DNA from: Zobellia amurskyensis
Lineage (GTDB): Bacteria; Bacteroidota; Bacteroidia; Flavobacteriales; Flavobacteriaceae
Reading direction: 5' to 3'
DNA: 64,000 nt
Assembly (NCBI RefSeq): GCF_009725985.1
Contig: NZ_RCNR01000007.1
Location: 120,658-184,657, forward strand
The translations under genes and the position numbers were made by a program. The stretch's first letter is position 1; each line of letters opens with the position of its first letter. Shown one piece after another: positions 45,414 through 56,865 of this stretch. The notes below the pieces were generated by a model. It did no database searches and had not been told where the DNA came from. It saw only the letters and a program-made list of their open reading frames with translations.

Positions 45414-46238
45414 TTATTTTGCTTCTTTCTCTTGGGTAAAACCCTGTAATTGTGAATTTACTTTTTCAAGTATCTTATCGGCCTCATCGGCGTGTTTTGT
45501 GTTCGGAAACTGTTTTTTCAAAGCATTGTAATCATCAATAGCTTCTTTTAAACGCTCTTCTTGTAATCTTTCAAAACTATTTATCGCAAATCTGGAAGCA
45601 GATTCAAATCTATAAAACATAGCATCCTCCCTATAAATAGAACCAGGAAAATCGGAAACAAAATTATCGAATGCCGCTACTGCTGGTGTTAGGAAAGTAT
45701 AATCAAACTGGCCCAATTTATTGAACTGTTTGGCTATCTCATATGCTTTATGTTCCTTTTTGGTGGTCAATTCTTTCGCCATTGCATTAGCTTCATCAAA
45801 ATATTCTGAATCTGGATGAGAGTTAATAAACAATTGCAACTTTGACAACGCTTTATCCGTATCTGTCTGATCTAAAGAATATACCGGTGAAAGCTTAAAG
45901 TAACTTTTGGCCCCTAAAAAGAAAGCCTCTGCAGCTTTATCGCTTTTAGGATATGATTTAACAAAACGCTCGAACTGATAGCCCGCCATATTGTAATCTT
46001 TTCTCTGAAAATAGGTGTCCGCTAAAAAGAACATGACACGCTCACCCTGAGGTTTACCCACATATTTAGGTGCTATTTGCTCAAAAAGACGATTGGCCCT
46101 CTTCATATCTCCTTTCTCATAAAATTTCTGAGCTAGATCATATTTAGGCTTAACATCTTCATTTTTAAGCACCTTTTGATATTCGCTACATGATTGAAAC
46201 ATTATAGCGAGTAGTAAGATAGGGACTAATAACCTCAT
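45414..46238 (-). CDS. bamD: Outer-membrane assembly lipoprotein BamD
   Basis: TPR lipoprotein of the BAM complex that folds beta-barrel proteins into the outer membrane. From ATG 46238 the signal peptide is MRLLVPILLLAIMFQSC (Cys17). An ATG four codons upstream (46250) lies only 4 bp after the -7 element. The mature chain has the family repeats AQKFYEKGDMKRANRLFEQI, AGYQFERFVKSYPKSDKA and DKALSKLQLFINSHPDS. It leads the bamD-rpoZ-coaBC-DUF4835-recN series. Confidence 0.95.
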   Translation of the reverse strand: MRLLVPILLLAIMFQSCSEYQKVLKNEDVKPKYDLAQKFYEKGDMKRANRLFEQIAPKYVGKPQGERVMFFLADTYFQRKDYNMAGYQFERFVKSYPKSDKAAEAFFLGAKSYFKLSPVYSLDQTDTDKALSKLQLFINSHPDSEYFDEANAMAKELTTKKEHKAYEIAKQFNKLGQFDYTFLTPAVAAFDNFVSDFPGSIYREDAMFYRFESASRFAINSFERLQEERLKEAIDDYNALKKQFPNTKHADEADKILEKVNSQLQGFTQEKEAK

Positions 46239-46254
46239 TTTAAAAAGCATTTTG

Positions 46255-46262
46255 CAAAATTA
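46255..46262 (-). promoter_or_regulatory. -7 element (TAATTTTG) of the bamD operon
   Basis: Complement of CAAAATTA at 46255-46262, an exact TAnnTTTG, 16 bp before the preferred ATG at 46238. A TTTG on the same strand (complement of 46287-46290) is 24 bp upstream, a longer spacing than usual. Confidence 0.45.
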
Positions 46263-46358
46263 CGGATTCCGAATGGATATAAAAAACAAAAAATAAAGTA
46301 GCTAAAATAGCATTCTAGAACCCTTGCACCAATGCTTTTGGGGAAGATTTAACATCAC

Positions 46359-47246
46359 TTAAGCAAAAACCTTAAAGGGCTTTACAAAGTCTGCGATGCT
46401 CTTTTTTAGATTATCGGAGGCCTCTATAAGCGGAAGTCTAACACTTGCTCCTGCAAGACCCAAAACTTCAAAAATAGCCTTAATTCCCGCAGGGTTACCC
46501 TCCTGAAAAATCAATCCCATACCATCTTGAAGTTCATAATGCAGTCTGTATGCTTCGTCTACATTTCGACCCAGTCCTGAACGAATCATATTAGAAAACT
46601 CTACAGGCAGTCCTTGACCTATTACAGAAATAACACCGGAACCACCAGCAAGAACCGTAGCCAACGCTGTAGCATCATCTCCGGAAATTACATGGAATCC
46701 TTTTGGACATCCTTTAATTAACTCCTGTACCTGCATTAAATTTCCAGACGCTTCTTTGATGGCTACAATATTATCTACCTCATTAGCTAAACGTACAACG
46801 GTTTCAGGAAGCATGTTACTGCCCGTTCTTCCCGGTACGTTATATAGGATAATCGGTTTTGGGGACACTTGGGCTATAGCCTTAAAGTGCTGAAAAATTC
46901 CTTCTTGTGTAGGTCTGTTATAATATGGAGATACAGATAGAACGGCATCAAAATTTGTGAGGTCAAGTTTCTGCAATTCTTCAATTACAGCAACTGTGTT
47001 ATTACCTCCTACACCTACTACCAAAGGCAATCTACCTGCATTGGCAATAGTAACAGTATCTATAACCAACTGTTTTTCGGCCTTAGTAAGTGTTACGGAT
47101 TCACCAGTGGTACCCAATACCACCAAATAATCCACACCACCGTCCACACAGTAATTAACGATGTTATGCAAGGCATCTACATCTACTGAAAAATCTGTTT
47201 TGAACGGAGTGATCAACGCCACACCTGTACCAATTAATTCCTTCAT
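46359..47246 (-). CDS. dapA: 4-hydroxy-tetrahydrodipicolinate synthase
   Basis: First committed enzyme of the lysine / diaminopimelate branch, condensing pyruvate with aspartate semialdehyde. 295 residues, TIM barrel. Motifs: [37 protein letters not shown], the catalytic Tyr region YNVPGRTG, and the Schiff-base Lys in [10 protein letters not shown]. The start overlaps the stop of the DUF6913-like gene by 1 nt. The gap to bamD is about 120 bp, where the bamD promoter lies. Confidence 0.97.
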   Translation of the reverse strand: MKELIGTGVALITPFKTDFSVDVDALHNIVNYCVDGGVDYLVVLGTTGESVTLTKAEKQLVIDTVTIANAGRLPLVVGVGGNNTVAVIEELQKLDLTNFDAVLSVSPYYNRPTQEGIFQHFKAIAQVSPKPIILYNVPGRTGSNMLPETVVRLANEVDNIVAIKEASGNLMQVQELIKGCPKGFHVISGDDATALATVLAGGSGVISVIGQGLPVEFSNMIRSGLGRNVDEAYRLHYELQDGMGLIFQEGNPAGIKAIFEVLGLAGASVRLPLIEASDNLKKSIADFVKPFKVFA

Positions 47247-47779
47247 TATTCAATTTCGTTTAATACACCAAGGTATTTTTTAAGCTCTGATTTAAAGGTC
47301 TTAAAATCTTTCAATGGTGAATCCATTATCAAATCATTATATATGAGATCCACATCTTTAAAACCTACACGAAATCGGGCTCTAGTTTTTACGCTCATTA
47401 ACTGTAGCAATAAATTATCACTGGTATAATAGTTTACGAGCAAATCATACTCCCTACTTAAAAATTCAAGTGCATAGCTATTTTCTATAGCTCCGTTCCA
47501 CCCAAGGTCCTTATCGGAAAAAACTGGGGTTGAATATGGCGAATTTTTGTCGTAATAACTTTTGTAACCAATAATTTTTACCGCATTCGGTCGTAAATTA
47601 TAATCTTCTACGAACGCATAAAACTGGTTCGCATCATCAAAACTGTCCAGATCTACAATGCAACCAATTGAAGTAATACCTTTACTTCTTTCAATTACCG
47701 GCGGATCTTTAGCCAGTTCTTGTTTCAGAAATTTAACGCTCGATTTGTATTTGAACTTATCTTTTATTCCCTTAAACAT
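47246..47779 (-). CDS. Conserved hypothetical protein (DUF6913-like)
   Basis: 177 residues, no signal peptide or membrane helix. Composition and the block [22 protein letters not shown], then VKIIGYK and [28 protein letters not shown], resemble a small alpha/beta protein found beside dapA and ligA in other flavobacteria. The DUF assignment is from memory of that neighbourhood and is not proven. Coupled to dapA by a 1-nt overlap, which hints at co-expression rather than a known function. Confidence 0.75.
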   Translation of the reverse strand: MFKGIKDKFKYKSSVKFLKQELAKDPPVIERSKGITSIGCIVDLDSFDDANQFYAFVEDYNLRPNAVKIIGYKSYYDKNSPYSTPVFSDKDLGWNGAIENSYALEFLSREYDLLVNYYTSDNLLLQLMSVKTRARFRVGFKDVDLIYNDLIMDSPLKDFKTFKSELKKYLGVLNEIE

Positions 47780-47831
47780 GTACTTTTACATTTTGAACCA
47801 TTCTGGTATGCAAAATCTGGAATGGGTTCTA

Positions 47832-47839
47832 CAAATGTA
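47832..47839 (-). promoter_or_regulatory. -7 element (TACATTTG) upstream of the DUF6913-like gene and dapA
   Basis: Complement of CAAATGTA at 47832-47839, an exact TAnnTTTG, about 50 bp before the ATG at 47779. No -33 element was found. Confidence 0.35.
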
Positions 47840-47881
47840 AAGAATCTCCACGCATAATATGGCGCTAAGATAAAACGAAAT

Positions 47882-48649
47882 ATGGTTTTAAAAATAAAAC
47901 ACTTTGTTATATTTACAACAATTTCAATTTTATGTTCTTGTAACGAACAGCATCCTACCCTTAAAACTATAGATGCCAAACAAATAAGCGTCGATAGTTC
48001 TCTTGCCAGCACAGAGACTATAGAAACTTTGGTAAAACCCTATAGAGAAAGGATAAACCACGTTCTTGATAGTACATTGACTTACGCCCCCTATCCTATC
48101 TCTAAAACGGATGGACTCCTCAATACCACTGCAGGAAACCTCATGGCCGATATTGTATTCTCTGAAGCCAACCCTATATTTAAATCCAGAACCGGTCATT
48201 CTATTGACCTTGTTTTATTGAATCACGGAGGTATTCGGTCTTTAATTTCAAAAGGAAATGTGTCTTCAAGAACCGCATACGAAGTAATGCCTTTTGAAAA
48301 TTCTATTGTTGTAGCAGAACTTAAAGGTAACTCTATTTTAAAATTAGCGGCCTATTTAAGAGATTCCGGACGCGCCCACCCTATTTCTGGATTGCAATTG
48401 ACATTAGACGCAGAAAACAAAATAAAATCGATTTCCATACAAGGCAAACCTTTGGATGAAAACAAAATATACTACGTTGCCACATCTAACTATTTAGTAA
48501 ACGGAGGGGATAGCATGGTGTTCTTTAAGGATGCCCAAAAAATTACAAATACCGATTACTTGATCAGAAATGCTATGATCGACTACTTTAAAAAAGTAGA
48601 TACCCTTAAGCCCGTTATTGACAATAGGTTCATTAAACTACAGAAGTAA
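47882..48649 (+). CDS. 5'-nucleotidase C-terminal domain lipoprotein
   Basis: 255 residues: a lipoprotein-like signal (ISILCSC), then a UshA-type 5'-nucleotidase C-terminal (substrate-binding) domain. It has TTAGNLMADIVF (homologous to the GNLIADA block), VLLNHGGIRSLI, FENSIVVAELKG and YYVATSNYLVNGGDS. It lacks the metallophosphatase domain, which is encoded by the next gene in the opposite domain order. The two products probably act together outside the cytoplasm in nucleotide salvage. The reading frames are separated by 16 bp. Confidence 0.9.
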   Translation: MVLKIKHFVIFTTISILCSCNEQHPTLKTIDAKQISVDSSLASTETIETLVKPYRERINHVLDSTLTYAPYPISKTDGLLNTTAGNLMADIVFSEANPIFKSRTGHSIDLVLLNHGGIRSLISKGNVSSRTAYEVMPFENSIVVAELKGNSILKLAAYLRDSGRAHPISGLQLTLDAENKIKSISIQGKPLDENKIYYVATSNYLVNGGDSMVFFKDAQKITNTDYLIRNAMIDYFKKVDTLKPVIDNRFIKLQK

Positions 48650-48665
48650 AAAAAGACAAGCTTTT

Positions 48666-49577
48666 ATGAACAGAAGGAAATTCATCAAAAATACTACAGC
48701 CTCCAGTGCCCTTGTTGGGCTGGGCGGACTTTCTCTAAGCTCTTGTTTTGGCGAGGTAAAAAAACATATTACAATTTTACACACCAATGACGTTCACAGT
48801 CATATAGACCCTTTTCCTACTGACCATTCCGAGTTTCCTAATTTAGGAGGATTGGCAAGAAGAGCTAGCTTGGTTGATGCAATTAGAAAGGAAAACCCAA
48901 ATACATTACTTTTTGATGCAGGTGATATTTTTCAGGGTACACCATACTTTAATTTTTATGGTGGTGAACTGGAATTTAAGTTGATGAGCATGCTCAATTA
49001 TGATGCAGCAACTATTGGAAACCATGATTTTGACAATGGTATTGATGGTTTATTGGCCCAGATGCCCAATGCCAATTTTGAGATGATCAATGCCAATTAT
49101 GATTTCAGAAACACGGTCATGGACGGACAAGTGAAGCCTTACAAAACCTATACTGTTGACGGTATCAAAATAGGAGTTTATGGTTTAGGTATTGAGTTGA
49201 ACGGTCTGGTTACCAAAAAACTATATAAAGAAACCCAATATTTAGAGCCTTTGGAAATAGCGCAGGACACGGAGCGTGCTTTGAAGAACGAGGAAAATTG
49301 CGATTTAATAGTATGTTTGTCCCATTTAGGTTATGAATATAAGAACAAACAAAAACCTCAGGATGTAACCATGGCCGCTGCACTAGAACATACTGATTTG
49401 ATTATTGGAGGCCACACACATACCTTCCTAGACAAGCCCACCATTATAGAAAACAAATTGGGAAGAAACGTTTTAGTCAACCAAGTGGGTTGCTTTGGCA
49501 TTAATCTAGGTAGAATCGATTTTTATTTTGATGGTTCAAAAAACAGCAACGCCTCAGGAGTGTCAATAAATGTTTAA
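48666..49577 (+). CDS. Metallophosphatase (5'-nucleotidase N-terminal domain), Tat-like signal
   Basis: From ATG 48666, 303 residues. MNRRKFIKNTTASSALVGLGG has a twin-arginine-like RRKFIK signal, with a possible lipobox LSSC afterwards. The catalytic domain has LHTNDVHSHI, DAGDIFQGTPYF, GNHDFDNG and GGHTHTFL, the complete dimetal site of calcineurin-like 5'-nucleotidases. The upstream in-frame start at 48618 would overlap the previous gene. Together with the preceding gene it makes a two-protein UshA equivalent. Confidence 0.92.
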   Translation: MNRRKFIKNTTASSALVGLGGLSLSSCFGEVKKHITILHTNDVHSHIDPFPTDHSEFPNLGGLARRASLVDAIRKENPNTLLFDAGDIFQGTPYFNFYGGELEFKLMSMLNYDAATIGNHDFDNGIDGLLAQMPNANFEMINANYDFRNTVMDGQVKPYKTYTVDGIKIGVYGLGIELNGLVTKKLYKETQYLEPLEIAQDTERALKNEENCDLIVCLSHLGYEYKNKQKPQDVTMAAALEHTDLIIGGHTHTFLDKPTIIENKLGRNVLVNQVGCFGINLGRIDFYFDGSKNSNASGVSINV

Positions 49578-49579
49578 TT

Positions 49580-50032
49580 ATGGTAAGAATTGAGCGAACT
49601 ACATACCAAAATGAAGATTTCCCTAATCTAGTTGCTAAACTAGATGCTTATTTAAGTGACACTGATGGTGATGAACACGACTTTTACCATCAGTACAATG
49701 GAATAGAAAACTTAAATCAGGTTGTAGTAGCGTATTTGAACGAAGTCCCCGTAGGCTGCGGTGCCATAAAAGAATTCAACCCCACTGCTGTGGAAGTGAA
49801 ACGCATGTATGTTTCACCTGAAACACGTGGCCAAGGTATTGCTACACGTATATTAACAGAACTAGAAAAATGGGCTGAAGAATCAGGATATAAAAGCTGT
49901 ATCCTAGAAACAGGAAAACGTCAACCGGAGGCTATCGCCCTTTACCAAAAAAGCAACTATCAAGTAATTCCCAATTACGGTCAATATGTGGGAATGGAAA
50001 ATAGTGTCTGTTTTAAGAAAGACCTGACCTAA
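49580..50032 (+). CDS. GNAT family N-acetyltransferase
   Basis: 150 residues, one GNAT domain. The acetyl-CoA-binding motif A is VKRMYVSPETRGQGIATRILTELEKWA (R/Q-x-x-G-x-G/A pattern as RGQGIA), followed by the beta-5 strand SCILETGKRQPEAIALYQKSNY. Substrate unknown. It starts 2 bp after the metallophosphatase stop, so it may be in that transcript. Convergent with the next gene with no spacer. Confidence 0.88.
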   Translation: MVRIERTTYQNEDFPNLVAKLDAYLSDTDGDEHDFYHQYNGIENLNQVVVAYLNEVPVGCGAIKEFNPTAVEVKRMYVSPETRGQGIATRILTELEKWAEESGYKSCILETGKRQPEAIALYQKSNYQVIPNYGQYVGMENSVCFKKDLT

Positions 50033-50335
50033 CTACCTTTCCAACAAATTTTTTGTGATTTCTTGAAGCTCTTGCTCCAGTGATATTTTCGGAAATGATT
50101 TTCCTGCTTTACGATACCAATACCCCGCATTAAACTTATCGCCTTCCACCCGGTGCAGGTAGGCATGAATCCAGCTCCCGGTTTCATTGAACATATCTTG
50201 CGCAATATCGTGTGAAGCTTCCCAATTATCCGTAGCTGCAAACCACATTGCTTTTAATGCTTCCGGCCAATCCTTAGGTGGCGTTGAATCGGTTAGTGTT
50301 CTATTAAAATCGTCGTAACTAGTTGGTGTCGCCAT
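50033..50335 (-). CDS. Small conserved hypothetical protein
   Basis: 100 residues from ATG 50335; the TTG one codon upstream is not needed. Soluble, aromatic-rich, with DWPEALKAMWFAATDNWEASH, then WIHAYLHRVEGDKFNAGYWYRKAG, key residues W, H and R in the last part. I have seen such short proteins as flavobacterial hypotheticals but cannot assign a family. The stop is directly adjacent to the GNAT stop on the other strand. Confidence 0.6.
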   Translation of the reverse strand: MATPTSYDDFNRTLTDSTPPKDWPEALKAMWFAATDNWEASHDIAQDMFNETGSWIHAYLHRVEGDKFNAGYWYRKAGKSFPKISLEQELQEITKNLLER

Positions 50336-50407
50336 CAATTTATAGTGTCATTTGTTTTTTCCTACACAAAAATACCTAATTTCGATTGAAATTAACCGTA
50401 TGCTTTA

Positions 50408-51649
50408 ATGGTTCACCTATCACGAAGCTTACTCCTCTGGAGACCACTGCCCTATGTTCTAGCACTACTCTGCTCGGTTATCATATTGGGCATTCATATG
50501 TTGCCGAGCGTGGACAGTATGCTCAACGAAAACAATACACGCATATCCCATGTTTTTCTAAAATCACAAATCAATTACCACAAAGAGATAGCTCCTTTTG
50601 CCCGAAGACCGTTAACCACACTTTTAATTGAATCCTCGCAAAAAATATTTGGTTTTAAGACTGGCTATGCCTTTATATTGGTGAATTTTTTGTTGCTGGG
50701 CTGTAGTGGTGTTTTAGTGTACAAGCTTTCCCGGGTTTTGAAGGCTAGCAAAACGTACGGGTTGGTGAATATGATGGTGTTTTTCACTTCATTTTCGGTG
50801 TTATTCGCATTTTTCCCTCCTGTATTCACCTATGATGAACCTTTACAATATTGTTTTCTCCTTCTAGCACTAATTGCCTTTGTACGCCATAAGTGGCTTT
50901 GGTATGTTATCTTATTTACCCTGGCACTCGTGGCTCGTGAGACCAGTATGCTGCTTCTCCCGGCGTTGATTTTATTTCTTCCAAGCACCGAAAATTACCC
51001 TGGAAAAAATATTTTTTCGAACTTTAAGAAATACGCCCCGCTCATTCTGCTACCCATTTTTTTCTATGGATGTTACGTGGTCTTTTTTATTTACCATCAA
51101 AAGTTGCTACACGCAACCCATATTGAGATGGCCAGCAGATATTCCTGTTTTCTCGAGAATATTGAAAGTGTAAAGAATGGTGTAGAATCAGTTGTGTCCA
51201 TTTTTATCACCTTAGGGCCGCTTCTTTACTTTTCTTATTTCTATTTAAAAAGAAAGAATAAGCATCAATGGCAAAATAAGTTCGTTTTCGCTTTTCTTTT
51301 AACGGTGGCTATCAATACACCTATTGTCATCCTAACTGCATTTGCAAGAGAATCACGCTTATTTGCCTTACCCCTACTTTTTGTTTGGCCCATGTTTATG
51401 CAACTTTTTGGAAGCGACCTAACCTATTTAAGGAACAAAAACGGCTACAACAACTTTTTGAAAAACTGGCGTATAATCCTCGTATTTATAGGCATTACAT
51501 TCGCTAACATTTTGTTCTGTTTTATCTATTACCCACAACTTGGACTAGGAGAAAACACGTACTTTGCTGCATACCTGTTCAGTACAATTTTATTACTGAC
51601 CACGCATTACTGTCTTTATAAATCTACGAGTAAAGACCAATTGTTATAA
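50408..51649 (+). CDS. Polytopic membrane protein, possibly a glycosyltransferase of GT-C type
   Basis: 413 residues with about ten hydrophobic helices. An extracytoplasmic loop after helix 1 (about residues 35-75, including NENNTRISHVF) and the RETS motif in LVARETSMLLLP recall GT-C membrane glycosyltransferases of the dolichyl-phosphate-mannose type, but I cannot identify the donor-site acidic pair with confidence. Convergent with ligA, 21 bp apart. Function unknown. Confidence 0.65.
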   Translation: MVHLSRSLLLWRPLPYVLALLCSVIILGIHMLPSVDSMLNENNTRISHVFLKSQINYHKEIAPFARRPLTTLLIESSQKIFGFKTGYAFILVNFLLLGCSGVLVYKLSRVLKASKTYGLVNMMVFFTSFSVLFAFFPPVFTYDEPLQYCFLLLALIAFVRHKWLWYVILFTLALVARETSMLLLPALILFLPSTENYPGKNIFSNFKKYAPLILLPIFFYGCYVVFFIYHQKLLHATHIEMASRYSCFLENIESVKNGVESVVSIFITLGPLLYFSYFYLKRKNKHQWQNKFVFAFLLTVAINTPIVILTAFARESRLFALPLLFVWPMFMQLFGSDLTYLRNKNGYNNFLKNWRIILVFIGITFANILFCFIYYPQLGLGENTYFAAYLFSTILLLTTHYCLYKSTSKDQLL

Positions 51650-51670
51650 AATTGTCCGATTGTAAACTAG

Positions 51671-53686
<2,016 letters not shown>

Positions 53687-53725
53687 CTAATTTAATGTCT
53701 GTTTGAAGTTTTTGTTCAAGGCGAA

Positions 53726-54586
53726 TTACCCCAAAACTCCCTTTGTCATTCGGTCATTACCAAATATATCTTTTCGGACCTCAATTTCTGAAAAATTATA
53801 TTCTCGTAAAAGTGCTTCGGTTTCTTTTGCCAAATACTGGTTGATTTCAAAAAAGAGCATCCCTTTTGTCGAAAGACTTTCTTTGGCCAGTTTTGTTATG
53901 GTCTTATAAAATAGTAATGGATTTTCATCTGAAACGAAAAGCGCCATATCCGGTTCATGCTCCAAAACGTTTTTGTGCATCTCCCGCTTTTCAAGTTCGC
54001 GCACATATGGCGGATTGGAAACAATGATGTCAAAATCCGAAGCAAATCCATTAAAATTCAAAATATCGGTCTGAATGAAGTCAACCTTAACCGAATTCAG
54101 TTCCGCATTCTTTTTTGCTGTTTGCAATGCTTTTTCTGAAATATCCAAAGCGGAAACTTTAGCCTGTGGTAACAGCTTTGCCAACAAAATAGCAATACAA
54201 CCGCTGCCGGTCCCGATATCCAAAATCCGTATACTTTCACCTTTTAAAGTACTATTCTCAACCTCCTCAAAGATCCAACGGACCAAATCTTCAGTTTCCG
54301 GTCTTGGGATAAGTACGTTTTCATTCACCTTAAAATCAAGGTCCATAAAAGTTGTACTCCCCATAATATATTGAACCGGACGGTGTAATTTTAAACCGGC
54401 CAGAGCCTCAAAAAGCGGTTGCTCTTCTTCTTTTGTCAACATTAAATTGGGTTGCAAAGCCAATACGAACCGTTCCAATTGCAGATAATGGTCTATAAGT
54501 AAATAGAAGAAACTATCTACTTCTTCCTTTGGGTACAGGGCATCCAATTCTTTGTGATAAATATTCTTTATTTCTCTTAAAACCAT
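53726..54586 (-). CDS. prmC: Release factor glutamine methyltransferase
   Basis: Methylates the GGQ glutamine of RF1/RF2. 286 residues with an N-terminal helical domain, the SAM site ILDIGTGSGCIAILLAKLLP and the catalytic NPPY in IIVSNPPYVREL, then NPLLFYKTI. Downstream of ligA's start on the same strand with about 57 bp between; upstream is the GNAT gene, separated by 19 bp, so the GNAT-prmC pair is probably co-transcribed. Confidence 0.96.
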   Translation of the reverse strand: MVLREIKNIYHKELDALYPKEEVDSFFYLLIDHYLQLERFVLALQPNLMLTKEEEQPLFEALAGLKLHRPVQYIMGSTTFMDLDFKVNENVLIPRPETEDLVRWIFEEVENSTLKGESIRILDIGTGSGCIAILLAKLLPQAKVSALDISEKALQTAKKNAELNSVKVDFIQTDILNFNGFASDFDIIVSNPPYVRELEKREMHKNVLEHEPDMALFVSDENPLLFYKTITKLAKESLSTKGMLFFEINQYLAKETEALLREYNFSEIEVRKDIFGNDRMTKGVLG

Positions 54587-54605
54587 TGGTTATTGGGACT
54601 ATACA

Positions 54606-55091
54606 TTACAATTTAGCGAGCATATACACCGGGCAGGAATAGTGCCCCGTATCGCCTAGCGGTTTACCTATATATTCAAATCCCATTTTCGCATAAAGTT
54701 TTTGGGCAGCCTTCATATAGGGCATGGTTTCCAGATAGACACTATCAAAATTGAATTCTTTTGCTTTCTCCAAACATTTTTGCAACATTTCAGCGCCAAT
54801 CCCACGTCCGCGGGCTTCTTCCAAAAAATACATCTTTTGGAGTTCACAAATGTTATCCTTGCAGTTATCCAGTTGTGCTATTCCGGCGCAGCCCAAAATA
54901 GTATTGTTTTCTTCCACTACAAAATATGTGGCACGCGGTTTATCATAATTTTCGAACATGCTGTCAAGAGTTACATCGGCGTAAGCCGTGCCTACCTTTG
55001 GCGCCCCTAAATCCACTAAGACCTTGCGAATCAATGCCGCTACTTGGACATTATCCTCTTTTCTAATAGCACGAATGTTTACTACACCCAT
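54606..55091 (-). CDS. GNAT family N-acetyltransferase
   Basis: 161 residues from ATG 55091; the apparent extension to 55097 begins with TTG. One GNAT domain with motif A LQKMYFLEEARGRGIGAEMLQKCL (acetyl-CoA loop RGRGIG) and the C-terminal YLETMPYMKAAQKLYAKMGF. Substrate unknown. Divergent from ribD across an 89-bp spacer that carries a perfect inverted repeat. Co-oriented with prmC. Confidence 0.88.
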   Translation of the reverse strand: MGVVNIRAIRKEDNVQVAALIRKVLVDLGAPKVGTAYADVTLDSMFENYDKPRATYFVVEENNTILGCAGIAQLDNCKDNICELQKMYFLEEARGRGIGAEMLQKCLEKAKEFNFDSVYLETMPYMKAAQKLYAKMGFEYIGKPLGDTGHYSCPVYMLAKL

Positions 55092-55125
55092 TTCCAATAA
55101 ATAAAATTCTATTTTTACAGTGTGA

Positions 55126-55158
55126 AGATACGTAGAAATGTGCGCATGCTACGTATCT
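55126..55158. promoter_or_regulatory. Perfect inverted repeat in the GNAT/ribD divergent spacer
   Basis: AGATACGTAG (55126-55135) and CTACGTATCT (55149-55158) are perfect complements with a 13-nt loop that itself contains the palindrome TGCGCA. It sits 34 bp upstream of the GNAT start and 22 bp upstream of the ribD ATG. It could be an operator or an RNA hairpin in the ribD leader. Confidence 0.55.
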
Positions 55159-55180
55159 AAAACATCGCAAACTAAAGTTT

Positions 55181-56266
55181 ATGTCCGCCAACAAATCCAA
55201 ATCAAAAACCATAGTATCCAAAGACGAAGCCTACATGCTTCGCTGTTTGGAAATTGCGAAAAACGGATTAGGAACCACAGCTCCTAATCCCATGGTAGGT
55301 GCCGTACTCGTTCATAACGACACCATTATTGGAGAAGGTTTTACCAGTCCGTACGGTGGACCACATGCCGAGGTGAACGCCATAAATTCGGTGGTAGATC
55401 AATCGCTTTTGAAAGAAGCCACTATTTACGTAACCTTGGAACCCTGCTCCCATTATGGAAAAACACCACCTTGTGCAGATTTGATTGCCAAGCATGGCAT
55501 ACCCAGAGTGGTCATTGGGTTAATAGACCCACATACAAAAGTAGCCGGCAAAGGCATTGAGAAACTCAAAAATGCCGGAAGCGAAGTATTAACCGGTTGC
55601 TTGGAAGATGAATGCCGCAAACACCACCAACGGTTTCTAACTTTTCAAGAAAAAAAACGTCCTTACGTTATTCTAAAATGGGCGGAGACCGCAGATGGTT
55701 TTATCGCTCCGAAAAAAGAAGAGCGGGCTTCCGACCCTGAGCCCTTTTGGATTACGAACCCGTATTCCAGACAACTGGTGCACCAATGGCGTAGTGAGGA
55801 GCAAAGTATCCTGGTAGGTACAAATACGGTTCTTGAGGACAATCCCAAGTTGGATGTTCGCCTGCACACGGGTAAGAACCCCATTCGGGTTATATTGGAC
55901 CGAAAACTAAAAATAAGTAGCGATTACCATGTTTTGGAGGGAAGCGTGCATACTTTAGTTTTAACCGAAGTGGGCAAAACCACCCAACCCAATGCAAGTG
56001 TAACTTATCATCAAATTAATTTTGATAAGGACCTAGCGCAGCAAATATGTGATGTCCTTTACCAAGAAAATATAAGCAGTGTTCTCATAGAAGGAGGAAG
56101 CCAGACCTTGCAAACCTTTATTGATTCGGGCCTATGGGATGAAGCAAGGGTCTTTACGGGCAGAAGTCACTTCAAAACAGGAGTATCTGCCCCCAAATTT
56201 AAAGGAAGACTCAATAATATCAAGTCTATTGAAACGGACACCTTAAAAATATACAGCAATGATTAA
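55181..56266 (+). CDS. ribD: Riboflavin biosynthesis deaminase/reductase RibD
   Basis: 361 residues: N-terminal pyrimidine deaminase (zinc site His62-Ala-Glu64, then Cys89 and Cys98 in PCSHYGKTPPC) and C-terminal reductase (VGTNTVLEDNPKLDVR, VLIEGGSQTLQTFI). It carries out two steps from GTP-derived intermediate to the ribitylated pyrimidine. No FMN riboswitch was recognised in the short leader. It overlaps the HAD gene downstream by 8 nt. Confidence 0.97.
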   Translation: MSANKSKSKTIVSKDEAYMLRCLEIAKNGLGTTAPNPMVGAVLVHNDTIIGEGFTSPYGGPHAEVNAINSVVDQSLLKEATIYVTLEPCSHYGKTPPCADLIAKHGIPRVVIGLIDPHTKVAGKGIEKLKNAGSEVLTGCLEDECRKHHQRFLTFQEKKRPYVILKWAETADGFIAPKKEERASDPEPFWITNPYSRQLVHQWRSEEQSILVGTNTVLEDNPKLDVRLHTGKNPIRVILDRKLKISSDYHVLEGSVHTLVLTEVGKTTQPNASVTYHQINFDKDLAQQICDVLYQENISSVLIEGGSQTLQTFIDSGLWDEARVFTGRSHFKTGVSAPKFKGRLNNIKSIETDTLKIYSND

Positions 56267-56864
56267 GAATATTATTTTCGATTTTGGCGATGTATTCATC
56301 AATTTAGACAAAGGGATCATCTTCCGAGAAATGGAAAAATTTGGTGGCTCCCTAGATTTAACACCGGAACTAGTAGAACTGAACGGGGTTTATGAAGTAG
56401 GCGGCATGACTTCTGAAGCGTTTGTTGCCCAACTTCAAAACCAATATCCCAAAGCAAATGCCGTAGAAATTGAAAATATATGGAATTCCATGTTATTGGA
56501 TTTTCCTGAAGAGCGCCTTGAGTTTATTGAAAACCTTGCTTCAGAAAGCGATTACAGGCTTTTTCTACTCAGCAATACTAACGACCTACATATTACCCAT
56601 GTAGAACAAAAAATGGGTGCAGAGCGCTATGCCCGTTTTAAAAAGCCTTTTGAGAAATTTTACCTCTCACACGAAATCAACCTAAGAAAACCCGATGCGG
56701 AAATCTATCAGTTTGTTCTGGACGAAAACGGACTCAAAGCCGAAGAAACCTTCTTTATAGACGACACCAAGGAAAATACGGATGCCGCCGAAAAACTAGG
56801 AATTACCTGCTGGAACATACAAGTAGGCAAAGAAGATATCATTCAATTGAAATCAAAATTATAA
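56259..56864 (+). CDS. HAD family hydrolase (subfamily IA)
   Basis: 201 residues. The four HAD motifs are present, but motif I is NIIFDFGDVFINLD: the second Asp of the usual DxD is replaced (FDFGDV), as in YihX-like members. Motif II is LFLLSNTND, motif III lies around NLRKPDAEIY and motif IV is FFIDDTKENTDAA. It is likely a phosphatase for a small phosphorylated metabolite. An 8-nt overlap with ribD suggests coupling; a flavin-phosphate substrate is conceivable but not shown. Confidence 0.88.
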   Translation: MIKNIIFDFGDVFINLDKGIIFREMEKFGGSLDLTPELVELNGVYEVGGMTSEAFVAQLQNQYPKANAVEIENIWNSMLLDFPEERLEFIENLASESDYRLFLLSNTNDLHITHVEQKMGAERYARFKKPFEKFYLSHEINLRKPDAEIYQFVLDENGLKAEETFFIDDTKENTDAAEKLGITCWNIQVGKEDIIQLKSKL

Positions 56865-56865
56865 G

